This document shows, piece by piece, positions 6,907 through 13,161 of a stretch of 13,161 nucleotides of DNA. Origin of the DNA: Elusimicrobiota bacterium (GTDB lineage Bacteria; Elusimicrobiota; Elusimicrobia; FEN-1173); the NCBI GenBank assembly GCA_003158755.1, contig PMLF01000142.1:1-13161 (forward strand). Direction: 5' to 3'. The translations under genes and the position numbers were made by a program. The stretch's first letter is position 1, and each line of letters opens with the position of its first letter. Under the pieces are notes generated by a model. The model made no database searches, was not told the origin of the DNA, and saw only the letters and a list, made by a program, of their open reading frames with translations.

Positions 6907-8270
6907 GGCGCCCCCACCGGCAGGAAGACGCTGAAGGTGGAGCCTTTCCCCTCTTCGCTTCGGACTTCGATGCGGCCCCCGTGCCCCTCGACGATTCCCT
7001 TGGCGATGGAAAGCCCGAGCCCGGAGCCATCGACCTTGGGTCCTCCGGGGCGCGAGGCCCTCGAAAATTTTGTGAAGAGGCGGCCTAAGAACTCGGGCGG
7101 GATACCGGGACCCGTGTCAACAACCTTCAGGACTTGGCCACCCGGTTCGCGGTCCACCTCGACGGTGACCGACCCTTGCTCCGTGAACTTGACCGCGTTC
7201 CCAATCAGGTTCGCAAAAACCCGTTCCATTTTCCCGGCGTCCACTGAGATGGGCGCCAGGTTATGGAGGACGGAAACTTCCAGAGACAAACCCTTGGCCG
7301 CCGCCATCGACCGCAGGGGTCTGGACGCCCTCATCGCTATTTCTTCCAGGAGGATCGGAGCCTTGTGCAGTTCGAGAGCGGATTCGATATGGGCGACGTC
7401 GAGGATGGAGGTGACGAGGTTCATCAGGCGGTCGGCGTTTTGGCGGACCAAAAGGAGGTTCTGGAGCATGCCCGAGGAATCGGGCATCTTCTCCGCTTCC
7501 CGGCGGACAAGGTCAGCGGAGGAGGAGACCGCCGCCAAGGGCGACTTAAGGTCATGGGTGATTCCGTTCACAAAGTCCAGTTTCATCACGTCCAGTTCGC
7601 GCAGTTTCCCCCCCATCCGGTTGAACTCGCGAGCGAGGAGCCCCAGTTCGTCGGAGCGGTCGTCCGCGATGAGGGAATCCAGCTTTCCATCGCCGATGGC
7701 GCGGGCCCCCGCCACCAGGGCATCCACCGGCCGCAAAGCGAAACGCACGGCGACGAAGGATCCGGCGAACCCGATCGCCAGCACGAGCAGGGACACCGCC
7801 CATATTCTCCGACGGGCTTCGCGGAGGCTTCCGTTCAACCGACGATCCATCGCGACCCGATCAAAGAGGATTCGTGAGATGCCCAGCAACCGGCCCCCCA
7901 CGTTGATGTCCAGACGGACATCCTCCGATCGACCATCGGGGAGATCCGTTCCGGGCGGCGAAAGCCTCGTGTGAAGCCGAGAGACGTCGGTGTGCCCCAG
8001 GATGAACCCGGTTCCGTCGGCGCAGGCGGCCTCCGTCACTTCGGGGTATTCTTTCAGTTTGTGGAGATAGCTGTTGAGGAGCAAATCTTCCCCGCCCAAG
8101 AGGGCTCCTCGGCAAACCTCGGCCAATCCGCGCGCGGCCTCTCCCCTGGATCGCTCAGCGTCCTTCCGAAGGGCCCGTCCCTCGCTCCAGAGCAAAAACC
8201 CCGCGAAGAGCGCCACCGCGAGGGCCAGAAGGGCGGCCACAAAAAGAGATAGTTTCCATCTCAGGGACAT
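6903..8270 (-). CDS. Membrane sensor histidine kinase (HAMP-HisKA-HATPase)
   Basis: This 455-residue kinase has a first membrane helix at about 7-28 and a periplasmic sensor of about 125 residues (29-154) containing two cysteines (C53, C83). A second helix lies at about 156-178, followed by HAMP at about 178-228 (RPVDALVAGARAIGDGKL). HisKA carries H239 in ITHDLKSPL. The HATPase_c boxes are N (ANLIGNAVKF, 352-362), G1 (VVDTGPGI, 383-390), F (FTKF, 399-402) and G2 (GSGLGL, 415-420), all intact. The signal is unknown; the sensor was not matched to a named family. The ATG at 8270 sits 24 bp after the sigma-54 stop. The preceding bases are C-rich without a Shine-Dalgarno, but in-frame stops lie just upstream and the first membrane helix begins at once, so the start is accepted. 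The cognate regulator follows with overlapping codons. Confidence 0.94.
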   Translation of the reverse strand: MSLRWKLSLFVAALLALAVALFAGFLLWSEGRALRKDAERSRGEAARGLAEVCRGALLGGEDLLLNSYLHKLKEYPEVTEAACADGTGFILGHTDVSRLHTRLSPPGTDLPDGRSEDVRLDINVGGRLLGISRILFDRVAMDRRLNGSLREARRRIWAVSLLVLAIGFAGSFVAVRFALRPVDALVAGARAIGDGKLDSLIADDRSDELGLLAREFNRMGGKLRELDVMKLDFVNGITHDLKSPLAAVSSSADLVRREAEKMPDSSGMLQNLLLVRQNADRLMNLVTSILDVAHIESALELHKAPILLEEIAMRASRPLRSMAAAKGLSLEVSVLHNLAPISVDAGKMERVFANLIGNAVKFTEQGSVTVEVDREPGGQVLKVVDTGPGIPPEFLGRLFTKFSRASRPGGPKVDGSGLGLSIAKGIVEGHGGRIEVRSEEGKGSTFSVFLPVGAP

Positions 8271-8294
8271 GGGGGGAGTTTATCAAACCGGACT

Positions 8295-9434
8295 TCACGC
8301 CGATTCCGGTTTACCATCCTGGTCTTCGCGGGCCGCCGCCAGGCGGCGGTAAGTGTTGAGGGTGCGGCGGGGGACGGAGACGCCCACGATCTCCTTCAAG
8401 CGGTCCAAAAGTTCCCGGTCGGCGAGCCGGGAAAAACCTTGATCCTTCGACTCCAGATGTTCGAGGGCGTCGACGCAGAGGTCTTTGCGGGAGCAAAAAA
8501 GCTCCTCCAGGAGGACCTCCTCTCCCCAGGGCAGGACGAGGCTCCGTTCCTGGATGGCGCGGTTCACCGTCGACGGGGCCACGGCCAACTTCCGGGACAT
8601 CTGCCTCTGGGTGATGGGCGCGCGCTTTAAAGAATCTTGGTCTCCCAGGAAACTCCGTTGGTGGTGGCACAAGAGGTCCACGACGCGGAAGAGTGTATTC
8701 TGTCTCCAATTGATCAGTTCCAGCCGCCGGACGAACGCCTTGAGGTGCCTCTTCTGTTCGGGGGTCATTTCGCCCCCATCGGACAGGGCCTGGAGGCGGT
8801 CGTATTGGATTTCGTAACGGCCCCGCGCCAGGTGGGGAGACAAAAGATCAAATCGGACTTCCCCGTCCGCTTCCACTCCCAAATGGGCCAGGCGCACGAC
8901 GTGCTTCTGCAGGGAAACGTCCGTCCCCGACCGGGTGGACGGGTCGAAGAACTCCGCCCGGACGGAGAAAGCCAGAAGGAAATCCTGTAGGCGCTTGACG
9001 TCGGCCGGGGTCAGGCCCAGGGTCTCCGCCAGGGCTTCGGGGGCCAAAGCCTCTTCCGCCCGCAGGAAATGTTTCTCGAAGGCTTCCCGCCCGATGCGCT
9101 GGATAAGTTCCAGGACACCCTTACGCTCTTCCAGGAGTCCAGCCACGTCGGCGGGCGCGTCGGCGGACATGGTCCTCTCGTCCACCTCATAAAAAGAACT
9201 GGAAAGCCTCGTCCGGGGATGGGGCTGGAAACGGACCACCTTCCATTCTTTCTTCGTCGGATAGAGGAGCCGCTGGAAAAGGGGGTCGGTTTCGATCCCG
9301 CGGATGAGCTCGGCGATCTGCGTTTCGCCCATGCGCAAAAGCTGAACGGTCTGGACCCGGGCCAGGAGCTGGGCCCGGAGGCGCATATCTCCCCGTTGCG
9401 CCAGTCCGAGATGGGGTTTTTGGAAGTCGCTCAC
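8295..9434 (-). CDS. rpoN: Short, divergent RNA polymerase sigma-54 factor
   Basis: This 379-residue protein has the sigma-54 layout. An N-terminal activator-interacting region (about 6-58, GLAQRGDMRLRAQLLARVQT to ETDPLFQRLLY) corresponds to the Gln/Leu-rich region I. A core-binding part follows (about 95-235). The DNA-binding part includes LINWRQNTLFRVVDLLCHHQ (240-259), the helix-turn-helix ITQRQMSRKLAVAPSTVNRA (274-293) and ELFCSR (311-316). A final RpoN box, PRRTLNTYRR (355-364), corresponds to the classical ARRTVAKYRE. Canonical factors are usually about 430-500 residues; here the acidic linker is short and the box deviates at several positions, most clearly in KYRE. It would direct polymerase to -24/-12 promoters together with AAA+ activators; none is encoded here. 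The GTG start at 9434 overlaps the upstream coiled-coil stop (GTGA), with no clear Shine-Dalgarno, suggesting translational coupling. Alternatively, it may be a second, specialised RpoN paralogue. Confidence 0.88.
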   Translation of the reverse strand: MSDFQKPHLGLAQRGDMRLRAQLLARVQTVQLLRMGETQIAELIRGIETDPLFQRLLYPTKKEWKVVRFQPHPRTRLSSSFYEVDERTMSADAPADVAGLLEERKGVLELIQRIGREAFEKHFLRAEEALAPEALAETLGLTPADVKRLQDFLLAFSVRAEFFDPSTRSGTDVSLQKHVVRLAHLGVEADGEVRFDLLSPHLARGRYEIQYDRLQALSDGGEMTPEQKRHLKAFVRRLELINWRQNTLFRVVDLLCHHQRSFLGDQDSLKRAPITQRQMSRKLAVAPSTVNRAIQERSLVLPWGEEVLLEELFCSRKDLCVDALEHLESKDQGFSRLADRELLDRLKEIVGVSVPRRTLNTYRRLAAAREDQDGKPESA

Positions 9435-10756
9435 GTGGAGGGCGGCGGTCCCGCCGAGGCGTCCCGGGACTCGAGCATCCGGCGGAGCCGGTCGTTTTCT
9501 GCGAAAAGGGAGGCGATCTTTTCGTTCATCTGATCGGTCTGTCGGCTCTTCTCCTCCAGCAGGGCCACCGCCTGATCGTCCAAAGACTTCAAGTCGCCGA
9601 AAAGCCCTTCGATCAAGCCCTTCTTTTCCGCCAGGGACTTTTGTTGGTCTTCCAGCATCTTGTCCCGGTTCGACAGCGCGTCCTCCAAATTCGACAACAT
9701 ACCCTGGAGCTCGACGCTAGCGGAACCAGACTCCGGCGCCCGGAGCGCCGGGCCGGGAACCGACTCCGCCGCCGACTGCAACTTGGTAAGGAGCTCCTTG
9801 TTCTGGCGGCCGAGCCGCTGAAGGTTTTCCTTCATGAGGCGGGTCTCCGCGTCCTTGGCGGCGGTCATGGCGGTCATCTTTTTTTGGATTTCCTCGTTTT
9901 CGGCTCGAACGGATTGGATCATGGCGTCCCGCTTGCCCACTTCTTTTTCCAATTCCTGCACGCGGGACGTGAGCAGATCCTGAAACTTTTTTTGTTCCTG
10001 GAGGCGTTTCTGAAAGACGACCCGGTCCCGCTCGAGGTCCGCCGGGACCGCCTTCCCCGCCTGACGGACTTGGGCGACTTCCAGGTGGGCGGCCTCCGCC
10101 TGGCGGCGGAGTTCCTCGACTTCGACCTCTTTTTCCGTCAAGGCTTGCTGGAAGGACGTCATCCGAAGCGTCAGTTCCTCGTATTGCCGACTGAGGTCGA
10201 CGTCCTTGGCCGCAAGACCCTGACGCAACAGCTTGATCTCGTCCTCCCGGGCCGCCGTCACGGATTGCTGGCGGGCTAAGAGCTCGTTCAACGAGGAAAT
10301 TTCCTTCTGCAGCATCTTCTGGTCGCCGCCGCCTTTCGCGGTCTGATCCTTAAAGGAGGAAATCCGTTCGTCCCGCTGGGCCAACTCCGTTTTTAAAGCG
10401 GCGATCTCTTGGAGGAGGGGCTTCGTGTCTCCTCCCTTGGCCATGTGCTCCTTTAACATTGTGACCCACATATCGCGCTCTTCCGCCAGCCGGCGCTCCA
10501 TCTCGCGAACCTTGTCTTCGGCCGCCTGGCGGCCGGCCGCCAGCTCCTGCTCGTGCTTATCGCGGCGGAGTTTGTCCTGCATCTCCTTGAGGGCGTTCTC
10601 CACGTTGGCCGTGGCGGCCTGTTCCCCCTTGGACTGGGCCTCGGCCGCGAGGACCTTCTCGCGCTCGGCCATGAGACGGCGCTCCAAGTCCACCAGGCGG
10701 GATTCCAGCGCCCGGTTGACCTCTTCCAGTTTTTGACCCCGCTCTTCGTCCGCCAC
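9431..10756 (-). CDS. Long coiled-coil protein, first gene of the sigma-54/two-component operon
   Basis: This 441-residue protein starts at GTG 10756, which is preceded by GAGGG at 10763-10767 with 6-nt spacing. The frame can be opened to a TTG at 10825, but that would leave only a leader of about 11 nt from the predicted promoter, and those 23 residues do not look coiled-coil. From residue 5 on it is almost continuous heptad-rich helix (KLEEVNRALESRLVDLERRL). A Pro/Gly/Ser-rich break lies at about 329-347, followed by a second helical segment ending LFAENDRLRRMLESRD. A 34-residue tandem repeat beginning AKGG lies at residues 106-139 and 140-173. No signal peptide, membrane helix or catalytic motif is visible, so it is probably cytoplasmic. 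It may be a structural or scaffold protein; the function is not recognised. Its stop overlaps the sigma-54 start. Confidence 0.8.
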   Translation of the reverse strand: MADEERGQKLEEVNRALESRLVDLERRLMAEREKVLAAEAQSKGEQAATANVENALKEMQDKLRRDKHEQELAAGRQAAEDKVREMERRLAEERDMWVTMLKEHMAKGGDTKPLLQEIAALKTELAQRDERISSFKDQTAKGGGDQKMLQKEISSLNELLARQQSVTAAREDEIKLLRQGLAAKDVDLSRQYEELTLRMTSFQQALTEKEVEVEELRRQAEAAHLEVAQVRQAGKAVPADLERDRVVFQKRLQEQKKFQDLLTSRVQELEKEVGKRDAMIQSVRAENEEIQKKMTAMTAAKDAETRLMKENLQRLGRQNKELLTKLQSAAESVPGPALRAPESGSASVELQGMLSNLEDALSNRDKMLEDQQKSLAEKKGLIEGLFGDLKSLDDQAVALLEEKSRQTDQMNEKIASLFAENDRLRRMLESRDASAGPPPST

Positions 10757-10762
10757 GGCGCG

Positions 10763-10767
10763 CCCTC
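10763..10767 (-). promoter_or_regulatory. Ribosome-binding site deciding the coiled-coil gene start
   Basis: GAGGG on the - strand, 6 nt before GTG 10756. It favours this start over the in-frame TTG codons further upstream, which lack such a site at proper distance. Confidence 0.6.
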
Positions 10768-10843
10768 GCAAAAAAAGCCGGTTCGCCAAGCGGAGCTTTT
10801 CGCAGCCGACAAAGGGAACCGGCAAATTGTTCGTCTATATTTA

Positions 10844-10872
10844 ATTGTTCTGCTGAAGGGCCGAAAAGTCAA
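10844..10872 (-). promoter_or_regulatory. Predicted sigma-70 promoter of the coiled-coil/rpoN/kinase/regulator operon
   Basis: On the - strand a -35 box TTGACT (10872-10867) and a -10 box AACAAT (10849-10844) are separated by 17 bp. Transcription would begin near 10837, leaving a leader of about 80 nt before GTG 10756. The -10 box matches consensus at 4 of 6 positions; an overlapping AT-rich stretch (TAAATATAGA) could offer an alternative -10. Confidence 0.5.
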
Positions 10873-10932
10873 GGTTTGGGTCAATTTAAAGGTAAACCTG
10901 CGGCTCTCTTCCGTTTTTACAAAAACCTTGAC
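10868..10932. promoter_or_regulatory. Inverted repeat containing both divergent -35 boxes
   Basis: GTCAAGGTTT at 10868-10877 and its exact reverse complement AAACCTTGAC at 10923-10932 lie 45 bp apart. Each half contains five bases of the -35 box of one of the two divergent promoters, plus the same AAACC immediately before it. A looser imperfect pair (AGGTTT 10872-10877, AAACCT 10894-10899) lies within. This could be a shared operator, or simply two similar promoters facing apart. Confidence 0.45.
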
Positions 10933-10956
10933 AGGGATGGCTATTTCTGTTAAATA
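10928..10956 (+). promoter_or_regulatory. Predicted strong sigma-70 promoter of the M23/bactofilin operon
   Basis: A perfect TTGACA -35 box (10928-10933), a 17-bp spacer and TAAATA as -10 (10951-10956), preceded by an extended -10 TG (TGT, 10948-10950). Start of transcription would be near 10963, giving a leader of about 37 nt. A Shine-Dalgarno GAGGGGGG (10984-10991) lies 8 nt before ATG 11000. Confidence 0.65.
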
Positions 10957-10999
10957 ACGTCGATATCTTTTTTAATTGAGATTGAGGGGGGTTTTGTCA

Positions 11000-11941
11000 A
11001 TGTCACCCGTTCGAGGCTCCCGGTGGAAAGAATGGAACCGGCGCCTCACCATCATGATCGTCCCACATGGGACGGCCCGGCCTCGCCAGATCACTTTCTC
11101 CGTGCCTTTCGCCCTTTTCCTTTTCGTGTTTTGGACGGGGTTCACGGGCTGGGCGACTTACGTCGCCTCGCAAAAATTCGACTATTGGCGCGTCAAAACC
11201 AACGCCCACCTCATGCGGATCAAGGTGGACTACTTCGCCGGGCAACTCAAGCGATCCGAGGAAGCGATGGACGAGGTGCGCCAGATGGACCGGCAGCTTC
11301 GGACGCTCCTGAGCATGGGCAGCCGGGAGGCCATCATCCAAGGCTCCAGCGATCGTCCGGTAGGCGGACCGTCGCCGGTCGATTCCGCCTTGCTGAACCG
11401 GGCGTTGGAAGGCAACCTGAGCGAACCGGCGTTGGAAGACATCTCCCTGCAAGTCCGCCTCTTCCGGAATCAAATTCAGTCCCGAATCGCCAGCTTCCGG
11501 GAAATCTCCGGTACGATCGACCAGGAACGAAAAGAATTTCGGTACACTCCCCGCGGCTGGCCGGTCAACGGCTACGTCACCTCCCCTTTCGGACACCGCA
11601 TCCATCCTTTGACGGGATTGCCGGAGTTCCATGAAGGCTTGGACATCGCTGGGCCCGCCGGCACCCCCATCCGCGCCACGGCGGACGGCGTGGTGCTGCT
11701 TGCGGGTTGGGCTTCCGGTTACGGCAAGGTGGTGGTCATCGACCATCTCAACGGCTACGCCACACGCTTCGGGCACAACCGCCAACTGCTCGTCCGGCGC
11801 GGCGACCGCATCAAGCGCGGCCAGATCGTCGCCCTCATGGGCGAGACGGGGGACGCGACCGGCCCCCACTGCCACTACGAAATCCGCCAGAGAGGGAAGT
11901 CGATCAATCCTTATCCCTTCCTGGGCCCCGCGGACTTTTAA
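11000..11941 (+). CDS. Membrane-anchored M23 (LytM-type) peptidoglycan endopeptidase
   Basis: This 313-residue protein has a short cytoplasmic basic N-terminus, one membrane helix (about 33-56), a helical/coiled-coil periplasmic stalk (about 58-180) and a C-terminal M23 domain (about 185-305). Zinc ligands H211 and D215 (FHEGLDIA) and H292, with catalytic H259 (FGHN) and H290 (GPHCHYEI), are all present, so an active peptide-crosslink hydrolase is expected. The frame opens at a TTG at 10976, but that codon precedes the GAGGGGGG ribosome-binding site. ATG 11000, 8 nt after the site, is therefore the start. A bactofilin gene follows after 66 bp. M23 enzymes paired with bactofilins set cell shape in other bacteria (the Helicobacter Csd1/CcmA type), so localised wall remodelling is the probable role. 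Confidence 0.95.
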   Translation: MSPVRGSRWKEWNRRLTIMIVPHGTARPRQITFSVPFALFLFVFWTGFTGWATYVASQKFDYWRVKTNAHLMRIKVDYFAGQLKRSEEAMDEVRQMDRQLRTLLSMGSREAIIQGSSDRPVGGPSPVDSALLNRALEGNLSEPALEDISLQVRLFRNQIQSRIASFREISGTIDQERKEFRYTPRGWPVNGYVTSPFGHRIHPLTGLPEFHEGLDIAGPAGTPIRATADGVVLLAGWASGYGKVVVIDHLNGYATRFGHNRQLLVRRGDRIKRGQIVALMGETGDATGPHCHYEIRQRGKSINPYPFLGPADF

Positions 11942-11956
11942 TACAATCGGAAAACC

Positions 11957-11972
11957 GCCCGATAAATCGGGC
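11957..11972 (+). other. Intercistronic hairpin between peptidase and bactofilin genes
   Basis: GCCCGATAAATCGGGC is a perfect inverted repeat (7-bp arms, AA between; realistically a 6-bp stem with a TAAA loop) 15 bp after the peptidase stop. No run of T follows, so it is a poor intrinsic terminator. It may protect upstream mRNA or tune the peptidase:bactofilin ratio. Confidence 0.5.
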
Positions 11973-12007
11973 AACTACGGAACCAGCCATCCCTTCAGGA
12001 GATCCCC

Positions 12008-12421
12008 ATGTTCAGTGGAAAAATGAAAGACCTTGAAACCGCCAAGATGGAGACCATCATCGGGCCCGATAGCGTTTTTCAGGGAACCATCAAGTCCAAG
12101 GGGTTCGTGCGCGTCGATGGGCGGGTGGAAGGTGGGATCTCCGCCGAAGGCGTCATCATCGGCGAACAGGGCCACGTCCAGGGCGACGTGACGGCCAAAA
12201 GCGTCGTGGTCGCGGGCAAGGTGACGGGCAACGTCACCGCCGCCACGGGGCTGGAGCTCCAGGCCAAGGGACAGATCGTGGGCGACCTCCACGCCGCGCA
12301 GATCTCCATCGCCGAGGGCGCCCTCTTCGAAGGCAACTGCATCATGGCCGCGGACAAGAACAAGATCATCGACATCGACCAGGTCTTGGCTTCCTCCCCC
12401 AAACCCGCCGCGAAAAACTGA
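12008..12421 (+). CDS. Bactofilin (cytoskeletal beta-helix polymer)
   Basis: This 137-residue protein has an AGGAGAT ribosome-binding site (11997-12003) ahead of ATG 12008. A short N-terminal tail (METIIGPDSVFQGTIKSKG) leads into the bactofilin core (about 16-115), with regular hydrophobic/Gly turns such as VRVDGRVEGGI, VIIGEQGHVQGDV, VVVAGKVTGNV and IVGDLHAAQISI. A short tail ending PKPAAKN follows. Length and pattern are typical of the family. Bactofilins polymerise without nucleotide into membrane-associated filaments that position cell-wall enzymes. The neighbouring M23 gene fits this known partnership. The next gene begins 9 bp after the stop, so the two are surely co-transcribed. Confidence 0.95.
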   Translation: MFSGKMKDLETAKMETIIGPDSVFQGTIKSKGFVRVDGRVEGGISAEGVIIGEQGHVQGDVTAKSVVVAGKVTGNVTAATGLELQAKGQIVGDLHAAQISIAEGALFEGNCIMAADKNKIIDIDQVLASSPKPAAKN

Positions 12422-12430
12422 GGTCTTCCG

Positions 12431-13126
12431 ATGATGAAATGGCTCCGGAAACACAACCGGGAGATCATGATTTTCACGTTCTGCACGTTCATCCTGGGCG
12501 GCGTCGTCTTCACGGGCGTCCAAAGCTTCGCCGTCACTCCCTTCAGCGCCGTCTTGGTCGTCAACGGCGAGAAAGTCACCTATAAACGGTTCGAAACCCT
12601 CCTCCAGCGCCGGCTCCAGCAGCAAGAAGGGGCGGTGAGCGATGAGAAGCTGAAATCCCTTCAAACGTCCACCCTCCAGGAACTCGTGCAGGAAACCGCC
12701 TTGATGCAGGAGGCGAAACGGTACGGCCTTCAAGCCACGGACGCCGAGGTGGCGGCCACTCTTCAAGGCGCGCCGGCCTTCCAGCGCGACGGCCGCTTCG
12801 ACCAGGGCCTCTACCTCAACTACGTGGCCCAAGTCCTGCACGTCTCCCCCGCCGCCTTCGAAGAGGAACAGAGGAAGAACGTCCTGCGCCAGAAGCTCCT
12901 GATGCTCATTTCTTCGACGGTGAAGGTGTCGGAGGACGAAGCCCTCCGGTATCTGAGCCGCCTCCCGGAGAAGGAACGACAGGAACTGGGAAAAGATCCC
13001 CAAAAACTGCGGTCGACCATCTCCCAAGAGCAGGGCAACGCCGTCGTCCAGGCGTGGCTTCAGCAGATCAACTCCAAGCTGAAAGTCGAGAACCGCCTGG
13101 ATAGATGGGGAAAGCAAAACTCATAG
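12431..13126 (+). CDS. Membrane-anchored SurA_N/PpiD-like chaperone lacking a PPIase domain
   Basis: This 231-residue protein has a GAGG (12420-12423, overlapping the bactofilin stop) 7 nt before ATG 12431. A basic N-terminus (MMKWLRKHNRE) and one membrane helix (about 12-34) place the rest in the periplasm. VLVVNGEKVTYKRFETLLQR (about 41-60) and the helical part to about 160, including the LQELVQETALMQEAKRYGLQ stretch, match SurA/PpiD N-terminal chaperone domains. The C-terminal segment (AWLQQINSKLKVENRL) resembles the tail that follows the rotamase domain in PpiD. No parvulin PPIase domain is present between them, and 231 residues is far shorter than PpiD or SurA. A periplasmic folding or anchoring helper for envelope proteins is likely; a partner role with the M23 enzyme is inferred from operon position only. 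Confidence 0.85.
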   Translation: MMKWLRKHNREIMIFTFCTFILGGVVFTGVQSFAVTPFSAVLVVNGEKVTYKRFETLLQRRLQQQEGAVSDEKLKSLQTSTLQELVQETALMQEAKRYGLQATDAEVAATLQGAPAFQRDGRFDQGLYLNYVAQVLHVSPAAFEEEQRKNVLRQKLLMLISSTVKVSEDEALRYLSRLPEKERQELGKDPQKLRSTISQEQGNAVVQAWLQQINSKLKVENRLDRWGKQNS

Positions 13127-13132
13127 CACCCC

Positions 13133-13161
13133 AAGGTAAAAGGTAAAAGTAAAAAGGAAAA
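13133..13161 (+). repeat. A/G-rich degenerate tandem repeat (GGTAAAA units), runs off window
   Basis: Starting 6 bp after the stop codon, units AAGGTAAA, AGGTAAA, AGTAAAA and AGGAAAA follow each other to the window end. The reverse complement contains TTTTTACTT, also found at 3908-3916 beside the other repeat tract, suggesting one dispersed repeat family. Its full length cannot be seen. Confidence 0.55.

Noticed and set aside
10757..10825. TTG 10825 as the start of the coiled-coil gene
   Set aside because: It lies about 11 nt after the predicted transcription start, has no clear ribosome-binding site, and the 23 extra residues are not heptad-like; GTG 10756 has GAGGG 6 nt upstream.
10976..10999. 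TTG 10976 as the start of the M23 peptidase
   Set aside because: The strong GAGGGGGG ribosome-binding site lies downstream of that TTG and is correctly placed for ATG 11000.
11003..13117. Antisense open frames of 323 and 380 residues opposite the M23/bactofilin/SurA_N-like operon
   Set aside because: The + strand carries intact catalytic motifs, bactofilin repeats and good ribosome-binding sites; the antisense frames are shadows.
1..13161. CRISPR array, tRNA/rRNA, transposase, integrase or toxin-antitoxin pair
   Set aside because: Looked for on both strands; no regularly spaced direct repeats with unique spacers, no cloverleaf or rRNA-like stretch, and no protein with mobile-element or toxin motifs was seen.

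Overview
The window (about 60% G+C by eye) looks like chromosomal DNA of an uncultivated, diderm (two-membrane) Gram-negative bacterium. The evidence for a diderm is a PorV/PorQ-type outer-membrane barrel, signal peptides and a large secreted beta-helix/Fn3 protein with a FlgD/T9SS-like C-terminal domain. This combination, plus a bactofilin/M23 module and interspersed 'VIPANAGIQ' and 'SEFR/LGTRN' type repeats, recalls GC-rich Elusimicrobiota or a neighbouring candidate phylum. The phylum is inference from memory, not proven here.

Left part, + strand (1-6221): the 3' end of a very large secreted protein gene (beta-helix, three Fn3 domains, an SbsA-like Ig domain, and a C-terminal sorting-type domain) is followed by a repeat-filled gap. 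After the gap come a PorV/PorQ-family protein with a C-terminal TPR and, with overlapping stop and start codons, a periplasmic TPR protein. Together they look like a cargo plus outer-membrane export or handling unit of type IX secretion style.

Middle part, - strand (10756 down to 6226): four tightly packed genes, probably one operon. In order of transcription they are a long coiled-coil protein, a short divergent sigma-54 (RpoN), a membrane histidine kinase and an OmpR-type response regulator. Two of the junctions are GTGA overlaps. The last gene ends 4 bp from the convergent TPR gene.

Right part, + strand (11000-13126): an M23 peptidase, a bactofilin and a membrane-anchored SurA_N-like chaperone, a plausible cell-shape/envelope operon. 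It is divergent from the sigma-54 operon. The 243-bp space between the two holds back-to-back sigma-70-type promoters whose -35 regions form a perfect 10-bp inverted repeat. The window ends in an A/G-rich degenerate tandem repeat.

No RNA gene, CRISPR array, transposase or integrase was seen. No gene-free stretch exceeds 300 bp. The most noteworthy points are the cargo/PorV-TPR/TPR unit with repeat DNA invading the PorV signal-peptide region, and the coiled-coil/sigma-54/two-component operon in which the response regulator is not of the class that activates sigma-54.
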